A stretch of DNA of 64,000 nucleotides from Tuctoria greenei (taxonomy: Eukaryota > Streptophyta > Magnoliopsida > Poales > Poaceae). The notes under the pieces are model-generated. The model did not search any database. It saw only the letters and a list, made by a program, of their open reading frames with translations, and was not told the origin of the DNA. Shown one piece after another: positions 55,805 through 64,000 of the stretch. Position numbers and translations under genes: made by a program. How positions within the stretch are numbered: the first letter of the stretch is position 1; the number at the start of each line of letters is the position of its first letter. The stretch spans positions 14,228,565 to 14,292,564 of the forward strand of contig JAYESD010000005.1 of assembly GCA_036927565.1 (NCBI GenBank), given 5' to 3'.

Positions 55805-58800
55805 ATCGGTTTCGATGCCGCTCAGACCACCCGTATATCGGGAGGTCTGAATGACAAATTGGAACTCGCGCTCATCACTTTCCTCTGGGCTAATGTCGAC
55901 ATGTTTGCCTGGCAACCGTCACAAATGCCTGAGATCCCTAGGGAAGTGCTCGAGCATAATCTGAAGATCTATCCTCACACTCGGCCTGTGCACCAGAAGC
56001 CTTGGAAGCAACAGTAGAGCGACATAACTTCATACGACAAGAAGTGAAGAAGTTGCTCGAAGCTGGATTCATCCGAGAAGTCTTCCACCCAAAATGGCTG
56101 GCAAACCCAGTCGTTGTACCCAAGGCCGACGGGAAGCTTCGTATGTGTATCGACTACACAACACTAAATAAGGCATGCCCAAAAGATCCATTCCCACTAC
56201 CTAGAATAGATCAGATAGTGGATTCCACCTCCGGGTGTGAATTACTGTGTTTCCTAGACGCATATTCTGGGTACCATCAAATCAGAATGTCTAGGGAAGA
56301 TGAAGAACATACTTCTTTTATCACAGTAGATGGATTGTACTGCTATACTGCCATGCCATTTGGTCTCAAGAATGCAGCTTCAGCATTTGTACGAGCTATG
56401 TACAAAACCTTTGGAGAGCTCATCAGAGACGTAGTGGAAGTGTATGTTGATGACATCGTCGTCAAGATAAAAGACAAGGAGTCACTCCTTGACACTTTGC
56501 AAGCTGTCTTTGACAAGTTGCGAGTCACTCGCACGAAGCTAAACCCAGAAAAGTGCGTCTTCGGGGTTAGCTCCGGAAAGTTTCTTGGTTTCCTGGTAAA
56601 CCACCGAGGCATAGAGGCAAATTCGGCGAATATTAAATCCATTGAGGATATGCGACAACCAGCCCGCATCAAGGACGTCCAGAAACTGACTGGATGTCTA
56701 GTCGCCCTCAGCCATGACTGGCGGAACGGGCGCTACCCTTCTTCAAGCTATTGAGGAAGTTCAGACCATTCTAATGGTCTGAAGAAGCAGAAAAAGCATT
56801 CCAGGAGCTAAAACAGCTCCTCACCACTCTACCAACCTTGGTAGCTCCAAACCCTGGTGAGCCCTTACTGCTTTACATTTCAGCAACCGACAAGGTTGTC
56901 AGCATGGTCTTGGTTGCGGAGAGACCAGAACCATCCCAAGCTCAAGAATCCAGACCCCTTCGGGAGGGTCCGGAGGTTTCTGAAGGTGAGTCTGGGTCCC
57001 AGCCCCCACACTTGGATCTACAAGGAGTTATTTTAGAAGATCTGGACCCCTCCGGGAGGGTCCAAGTCGCTCTAGTAAAAGTTCCGGGTTCCTCCAGCAA
57101 GGACCCGGAGGTCCCCGAAGCAGGTCTGGACCCCTCCGGGAGGGTCCGGGTCGATGTGGAGGAAGCTCAGGGCCCCTCTGGGAGGGTCCAGACAGTCCAG
57201 CGCCCAGTGTACTTCATCAGTGAAGTACTACATGATGTCAAGACTCGATACCTAGAGGTGCACAAGCTGCTCTACGCAGTTCTCATCGCCTCCAGGAAGC
57301 TTCGCGATTACTTCCAAGCTCACAAGATCTCAGTGGTGACCTGTTATCCACTGCGTGCGATCTTGAATAATCCCAGCTCTACTGAGACCATTGCAAAGTG
57401 GGCAGCGGAATTGGCCGAATTCGATCTTGAATTCATCCCGAGACAAGCGATCAAGAGTCAAGCATTGGCAGACTTTGTGGCAGAATGGACCCCCTCTCCA
57501 TCAAACCCTGGGGGCCCTTGTGAGCAGAAGCCGGAACTCAAGGCTCCGGTCTTCACCGAGCCTCACTGGACCCTCTACTTCGACGGCTCCATGCAAAAGT
57601 AGGGGGCCAGAGCTGGAGTCCTTCTCCTTGCTCCAACCGTGGAGAAGGTAAAATACATGGTCCACCTTGACTTCAAGGCGACCAACAACATGACAGAGTA
57701 TGAAGCACTCATTTACGGACTAAAGGTGGCACTATCATATGGTGTCAAGCAGCTGTTGGTCAAGGGAGATTCGCAGCTCATCATTAAACAGGTGAAAGGT
57801 GAATGCTCCTGTAACAATCCTCAACTAGTTGCTTATCTCCTTGAAGTACAGAGGCTTCAGAAGGACTTCGAAGTCCTGGATCTCCACCATGTCCAGCGTG
57901 TCCATAACGCTGAAGCTGACGTACTCTCGACGAAAGCGTCAACCGGAGCTCCGGCTCCTGACGAAACCTTCGCCCGGAGGTTGTCAAAACCCACAGCTCA
58001 GCCTGCCGAACTGAGCGAAGGGGGCGAGACCAACATCCCGAAGTTGGTGGTCCCGATGGCCCTGTTACCATGGAAGCCATCAAGGGTCGTAGGTGCCGCC
58101 GGAAGCTCCGAGCAACCCAGCACGCAAGACTCAAATGCTCAAGCAAGCTCCGATGCATGGATCTCGGAGATTCGGAGCTACTTGAAAGACAATATCCTTC
58201 CTGACGATGATGTATCCGCTGACCGGATAGTCAGATTGGCTAAAAGAAACACGCTAGTAGAAGGGGATATCTACCTGCACGGTGCCAACAACGTCCTAAT
58301 GCGGTGCATCACAAGGGAAGAAGGCTGCGAGCTCCTTGCAGAAATCCATGGAGGCGAGTGTGGGAACCACGCGTCTTCCCGCACGCTGGTCGGTAAAGCC
58401 TTCCAACATGGCTTCTACTGGCCTACAGCCCTCCAGGATGCAACTGAGCTGGTGAAGAAATGCGAAGCATGCCAGTTCCATGCAAAGCAAATTCACACAC
58501 CGGCTCAGCCTCTACAAATGATACCTCCTACATGGCCTTTCGCTGTGTGGGAGATGGACATCTTGGGACCTTTCCCGAGAGTTGTTGGAGGTTAAAAGTT
58601 CCTGTATGTTGCCATTGACAAGTTCACCAAATGGTCGGAAGCAACTCCAGTTGTGACAATAAACAAGCAATCAGCTATCAACTTCTTGCAGTCCATTGTA
58701 TGCAGATTTGGAGTCCCAAAAAAATCATAACAGATAATGGGACCAAATTCACAAGCTCTGGTTTCCAAGGATACTGCGAAGACCTCGGCATCCAAGTCAG

Positions 58801-59392
58801 CTACGCCTCCGTAGTTCATCCGGCAAGCAATTGCCAAGCCGAGAGAGCAAATGTAGAAATCCTGAAAGGACTCAAGACGTGCACATATGAGTGCCTGAAA
58901 AAACATGGAGCCAACTGGATCAAAGAGCTTCCGCCCACTCTTTGGGCCAACAGGACAACTCCAAACCGGTCAACTGGAGAGACACCCTTCTTCTTGGTGT
59001 ATGAAGCTAAAGCAGTCCTTCCTCCGGAAATCACCTTGGGGTCGCTCCGGGTCCGGACCTCCGACGAAGCCACGCAGGACCAGCTCCGGCGTGAAGACCT
59101 TGACCTCCTTGAAGAGGGAAGGTGCCGAGCAGCTATTCGGAATGCCCGATACCGCCAAGCTCTCCGGCGCTACCACCAACAGCATGTACACATCCGACAG
59201 CTCGAGGAAGGCGATATCGTGCTACGGAGAATACAATCCATAGAAGGGTTAAATAAACTCTCCCTCAGCTGGGAGGGACCCTTTCGAGTGATCAAAGTAT
59301 CCCGTCCCGGATGCGTTCGCTTGGCAACCGAGGATGGGACACCTCTCCCAAATCCTTGGAACATTGAGCACCTCCGTAAGTTCTACGTTTAA
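55805..59392 (+). pseudogene. pol of gypsy element B: RT, RNase H, archaeal-like RNase H, integrase; broken
   Basis: RT at 56002-56754 has LRMCIDYTTLNKACPKDPFP, LDAYSGYHQI, MPFGLKNAASAF and an intact YVDDIVVK. The frame shifts just before it (about 55998) and after it (about 56745). The gypsy RNase H follows (VYFISEVLHDVKTRYLEVHK, then KSQALADFVAEW). Then comes the archaeal-like RNase H (WTLYFDGS, NMTEYEALIYG, KGDSQLI), split by a stop at 57600-57602. Integrase has a HHCC finger (GNHASSRTL, then CEACQFHAK), then WEMDILGPFP, ITDNGTKF and CQAERAN, with a stop at about 58594. It ends RLATEDGTPLPNPWNIEHL and KFYV at 59392. A linker at 56930-57200 carries repeated short palindromes coding DPSGRVQV-like units. 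Confidence 0.85.
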
Positions 59393-60750
59393 TATCACAG
59401 AGGTGAGTTTGTAATTACATGTGATGTATGTTATAGAGTCATTGTACAGAGTCGGGTAGCTCCTCCGGGAGGGCAGCCGGACCTACCCCGTTAGGTCCGC
59501 AACGTCCATGCAACACTTGTCACAGTCTCAGAATTAAAAGTGTAGCTAGCTACCTTGGGTCAAACGAGAAACGAAACACACTTAGCCTGGTTCCGAACCC
59601 TAAGAGTGTACTTGTTTCCCCTGTACCCCAGACCTATAATGAAAGACATCATTGTGTAAAAACATACTCCATGTGCATTTACTTTGTACATGCTCAATAT
59701 TTTTTATTTTTCTCTTTCTTGTCTATAACAAAGTTGTACAGTTCTTAAGAAACTTTAGCTCGACCAGTTCATGTACAATTCGAGTTGCATTGTCTATCCT
59801 TCCGGGTTCAAACATTGTTGATGGTCTACTCGTGTGAATGCCGCCAAGCCAATTTAGGGTCGGAGTGTGCTATCGACTTAGCCTGGTCATGCACCCTAAG
59901 TACGCTACTCTACCTACACCCCGGCAGGCCGAAGTAAGGCGAGTCTAGAAATGATTTGACCTGAAGGAAACAAGACGACGCTCTTGATTGTATTTAGAAT
60001 TGTGTTCGACCTAAAACTTTCTCGGGAATAGTAAGCCGCAATGAAGTTATAGATAGGAAATGGATTTTACTGTTTTTCTTGACTTCAGTGTGTAGGAAAA
60101 ATAAATATTTCATGATGATGGTGAATGAAGCCGGAGCTGCCAAAGCTCCGACATCCTCTAAGCGGCTTGCGATCGATGTTCAAACATTGACATCGAGCAT
60201 CGCTGGAGCTACTCAGCTCTGGTAAAGCTAGGGGGCAAGCCGTCAAAGTGGAGATGGTGGAAAGACTCTAAAGTGGAGTCTGCTGTTGACACACCATGTG
60301 TTGACAGAGGTCACTGCTGCAGCTACCAAGCTCCGACACCCCAGAGGGCTAACCGTCGATGCTTTACGCGTTGATGGAGACTACTACCGGAGCTACTAAA
60401 CTCTGATGATAGTCAATGCCGGAGCCACTAAGCTCCGACAACCTCAGGGGGCCTACACTATCTAAGACTTCGTACCTACATTCTACAAGTTCGAAGCACG
60501 CAAGTCTTCAACAACTGTTACATCCTCTTGGTACATGTTCACAATAAAATTGTGTACATCTACCAGGGGGCCAAGTGAGACAAAGGTGTTGAAGACAAAA
60601 AAATGAAATTCACAAAAAAATTTGGATTTCATTCATCTGGAGACAAGAGATTACAAAATTGGAGAAGAAGAAAAGAGAATACATGCGGGAGCTACAAAAG
60701 AGATGGTCCTAGACCATGTGGAAGAACTGGGCGACCTTCTGGGCAACCTC
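59393..60750 (+). other. Non-coding region of element B with two 24-nt dyad motifs and hairpin repeats
   Basis: Copies of the CTTAG-N14-CTAAG motif lie at 59581-59604 and 59877-59900; the first is identical in its core to the first copy in element A. At 60130-60440 several degenerate hairpins of the type CCGGAGCyrCyAAGCTCCG follow, the counterpart of the large array in element A but short. ACATCTACCAGGGGGCC at about 60557 matches the site near 18992. Confidence 0.55.
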
Positions 60751-63700
60751 TCACACGCTGGCTCGGACGGCCTCACCCTCTCCTTCGATGGGGCCTTCAA
60801 GCACCGGGTCTAGAGGGAATTGAGGGTCCCGACTGGTGTAGCACGTCAGCACGAACTCTGCGACGTTCTTTGCCAGGGACTGCCCCTCAGTTTCCAGCTG
60901 GTCCGCGATGACATCGCCCATCTTGGTGAGCTTGTTGCCTGCTGAACTCAGCGACTCCAACGCCTGGTCCAGCTCTGGCTCTGGATCATCCGGACGCACG
61001 GGGCTGAAGCCCATTGGCGTCAGCGCGTCGTTGGATTTGCCCAGGAAGTCCCAAACTATTGGGACTCTGCAACCCTTGTGCTTCGCATCTCCTCCAGGGA
61101 TCTTTTGGCCGCCGCAAGCTCCGAGTTCTCCTGAGCAAGACGCTCCACCTCTTTGGCATTCTGCTGAATCTTTTCAGCAGCCTGCCTTTCGAGTTTACTA
61201 AACTCTTCCTCCCGGAGGTGGATCTCATTCCGGCGGTTGACCAGATCCTTCTCTCGGCCCCGCACTTTCTTCTCTGTGGTGGCGATGACATTCTCCTGCT
61301 TGTAGAGATCTTGCCCTCTCTCCCAGGCCTTCTTCTCCTCCTCCTCGCAACACTCCTCCAATTTCTTGGTGCGTTCTTCGAGGCTCTTGTCAGCCAGAGC
61401 TGTCTTTTGGACAAGCTCTTCCTCCCTCTTCACGAGGTCATCCCGCAGCTCCAGGAGTTTTTGCTCTTCATCTTCGAGCTTTCTCTCCCGCGCCTCAAGA
61501 GCCTCCCGGCGCTTGACGAGACTATCGTGGATGGCGGCGAGCCTCTCCTGGCGATCATCCATTGCGTTATTTGCAGCCTTGGCCTGCTCATAGATGGTCT
61601 GGGACTGGTTGTCGAGGGATCGCGTCATGCTTTCCCTCTCATCCAACAGATTACCCCAGTACTCCAGGCGGACCTTCTCCCTCTGCACCCACTGCTTGTC
61701 GTCAACCAGCCTCGACTGCGCCAGCTTGGTCTCGAAATGGAGTCGGTTGTGCCACCTCCTAAGGGTTTGGCGCTCCTCCTCGAGGGCCTTGCTGTCTTGG
61801 TAGAAAGCCAGCTAGACCTGGCGAAGACTGGAGCATGCGTTGTCAACAGACAACAATAGGGGGATCGGGTTCAGACCTGACGGGGTCCTCTCTGCTGGCT
61901 CTAGCGGATCTCCAGTGACAAAAATTGGGTCTCAATCTACAAGAGTGGTCCCCTGAGCTTCTACGACACTAGGGCCATCCTTCGAGATAGCCTCGGTCGC
62001 CGCCAAGGAAGGTCCTGCAACAGAAGTTCCGACCTCCGGAATTGACTCCAAAGGTCCCGCCGCCAAGTCATCAACAATTGGCCCCTCAGGCAGGGGGCTA
62101 GTAGCTTCATCTTGGCACCCCTGGCTCAACAGCGGGTGCCTCCGGGATCACCACTTTCGGAACAGGTGTTGAAGGTTCAGTCAGAGTAGGAGCTACTTCC
62201 GGCTCCAGTGCAGGTGCCTCCTCCGCCGCTGGCTCAGGTGCTGGCACTTCGACCATCATGGGCTCAGGCACTGGCGCTTTGACCATCGTAGGCTCAGGCG
62301 CCGACACCTCCGCAACAACTAGCTCGGGCGCTAGAACCTCTTCAACGACCGACTCTACAGCCGGAACTTCTGCAGCAACCAGCTCTACCGCCGGAGCTTC
62401 CTCAACAACTGGCTCAAGTGCCGGAGCTTCATCAACACTCGGCTCCACTATCGGGACCTCATCAACCACCGGCTCGATTGCCGGGGCTTCAACAACATCC
62501 GGATCTAGGGCCGGAATTGCAGCTATCTCCGGCTCTGTGGCCGGAGCGTCCAACATCTCAGCATCCAAGCTCGGAGCTTCAACCTCCGGGGCTGGTGCCG
62601 CTGGTACATCTTCATTCCCGTGGTCCGGCGCTACCACGGGAGCTTCTGGGGATGAGTCGAGGTCCAAGACCACGACAGCCAGCGCCGAAGCTGCCACAAC
62701 CTCAGCCACCTCTTGGGACGGCGCCAGAATTGGAGCTGGAGCTTCAGCCTGCACAGCCTCAACTGCTGCTGCAGGGACCGGAGCTTCAGCCCTTTTCTTA
62801 GGCATGTTGTGGATGAAGGATGAAGAAACTCAAAATATAGATATAACAATAAAACAACTAGCTGAGGTAAAAATCAAAAATTACCTCGGAAGGCTTCCGC
62901 ACCAGTTAGCACAGAACCTCTTTTCCGGACGCTCCGGACTGACCCCAGACGCCACTGGCGTGGTAGTCCCGGAAGGTCCTCTGAAGCTTCCTGCGGCTAC
63001 TGGTGTTGCCTTGGTCGAGGCCCCCCCTCGACCGGGGAGGACCTCTGGACCCAGAGCCCTCAGCTGGCCCTGGTGCTAGAGTCACATGGCCAGAGCTAGC
63101 ACCCCGGGAAGATGCCGCTGCTGGAGTAGATGCCGTCATTGAAGACCTCCCCCTCCGGGGAGAAGGAGCTGCCACGGAAGAAGCAGGCCTGATGGACCTT
63201 CCGTCGGCATGCTTCAACTTCCTCTTATGGCTTGAGGGCTCAACCAATTCCTTGCCCTTGCCTACGACTTCGGTTCTTGGCTTTGGGGCGGGAGCGAAGC
63301 CGCCTTCAGGTGCTCCGGAGATCGCCAACCCGGTGGTAGAACACCTCTCAACGACACCAAGGTCGTCAAGAACCGGCATCGTCCGTCGGAGCTCCCTGCT
63401 GAACTCTACCTCCATGTTCAGAGGGAGGAAAGCTACCGGCGGAGCCAAGTCATCACCCTCGAGGTCGATGCCGTGCTGGAACTTCTTGAGGTGGAACTCC
63501 AAAGTTGCACCATCCATGTTGGACTTCAAACCGGTCTCGATCCGGTCGTCGTCCAGCATACTATTGAGGGCCCAAGCAAGCTTATCCCTCTTCTTCAGCG
63601 GAGCCCACCTGTTGGTCAGGAAGTTGCAAAACACCGCTTGAGGAGTCACCCCTCCTTCCACGCACAGGCGGATCCTGGTCAGAGCAGGGTTGAAGGCGTC

Positions 63701-64000
63701 CGACAACACCGGAGCTTCACTCCAAACTGTAGTGTCGATGTTGGTGAGGCCTTCCGGCAACTCCAGCTTCTCGTGCTCCTCCACCCTGATGACAATCCAA
63801 TCCTTCTTCCAGTCGTCCCACTTCCCAGAAGGGAACGATCGCAAGTACTTGTACAGGCACTTCTTGTGCTTCACAAAATAATAGAAGCCAAGGTACTCGT
63901 CACTCCTGCCCATAGTGCGGACAGTGAAGAAGGTGCAGAAGAGCTCAATGCAGGGGGGAATGCCCACCCACATCTCGCAGAAGTGGATAAAGATCGACAC
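60751..64000 (-). CDS. Antisense ORF of element B (putative gypsy-type transposon family), partial at its start
   Basis: Runs opposite to gag-pol and enters from the window edge, so its start is missing. Segment 64000-62906 is globular: FIHFCEMWVGIPPCIELFCTF, WDDWKKDWIVIRVEE and FCNFLTNRWAPLKKRDKLAW, then a Ser/Arg/Pro-rich part. It stops at 62906; a GT donor near 62884 and an acceptor near 62815 suggest an intron. Segment 62805-62107 is an extended low-complexity run of Glu/Ala/Pro/Val units such as EAPALEPVVE. Segment 61688-61056 is a long coiled coil (RREALEARERKLEDEEQKLL). Segment 61014-60751 is the conserved tail (FPLDPVLEGPIEGEG). Frame changes between segments mean splicing or lesions. 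Role unknown; family members are known only as an extra ORF of Tat elements. Confidence 0.6.

Larger units (their letters stand above)
52543..64000 (+). mobile_element. Tat-lineage Ty3/gypsy retrotransposon B with full pol and antisense ORF, running off the window
   Basis: The 5' LTR is 52543-53404 and the 3' LTR is not in the window. The order is gag-protease, RT, RNase H, a second (archaeal-like) RNase H, integrase, non-coding region, then an antisense ORF. The double RNase H and the antisense ORF are hallmarks of the Tat clade. The element inserted into the gene fragment at 51923-52542. All domains are present, but gag, RT, RNase H and integrase each carry a stop or shift, so this copy is inactive. 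Confidence 0.88.

Noticed and set aside
62258..63641. Plus-strand frames of 273 and 212 codons opposite the antisense ORF of element B
   Set aside because: They are the complement of the Glu/Ala/Pro repeat and Ser-rich region; only the minus strand matches element A in protein features.

Overview
This window is nuclear DNA of a grass, most likely of the maize/sorghum/sugarcane/Miscanthus (panicoid) group. The evidence is nested LTR retrotransposons of grass lineages (Tat-type Ty3/gypsy, SIRE-type Ty1/copia), an En/Spm (CACTA) transposon, Tourist, Stowaway and hAT MITEs, and a GC-rich monocot gene for cytokinin dehydrogenase. I see no rRNA, tRNA, CRISPR or bacterial-type operon. The assignment to a plant group is inference; the element structures are read directly from the sequence.

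Layout. (1) 1-371 is the end of an LTR. (2) 372-965 and 29885-30743 are two halves of one decayed L1-type LINE on the minus strand. It is split by a Tat Ty3/gypsy element, here called A (966-29879, TSD gtatg). Element A carries gag-protease, a long hairpin-rich tandem array and an antisense ORF, but no reverse transcriptase or integrase. Three later insertions sit inside A: a hAT element in its 5' LTR (1998-2901), a SIRE-like copia element in its tandem array (7529-17500), and a coding-free element with two large LTRs in its antisense ORF (19696-25963). (3) 30744-32086 holds MITEs. (4) 32087-41927 is a complete CACTA element (TSD gga) with a two-gene minus-strand layout: a TNP2-type transposase with a homopolymer frameshift, and an apparently intact 10-exon TNPA-like gene. 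(5) 41928-44978 is intergenic. (6) 45118-47652 is the one evident host gene, a four-exon cytokinin dehydrogenase without a signal peptide. (7) 47653-52542 is intergenic, with a hAT MITE, a 319-bp tandem duplication, a strong 32-bp hairpin and a broken two-exon gene fragment. (8) 52543 to the window end is a second Tat element, B, inserted in that fragment. B has gag-protease, RT, two RNase H domains, integrase and an antisense ORF; its 3' LTR lies beyond the window.

How the parts relate. Elements A and B look like a non-autonomous/autonomous pair. They share the LTR start, a ladder of CACGTG boxes about 56 bp apart in U3, the sequence just after the 5' LTR, gag-protease, a 24-nt dyad motif present twice in each, hairpin-forming repeats and the antisense ORF. 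A has lost all of pol yet keeps the antisense ORF, which makes that ORF and the repeat array the most interesting features here. Most transposon genes carry stops or frameshifts; the cytokinin dehydrogenase and the CACTA TNPA-like gene read as intact.
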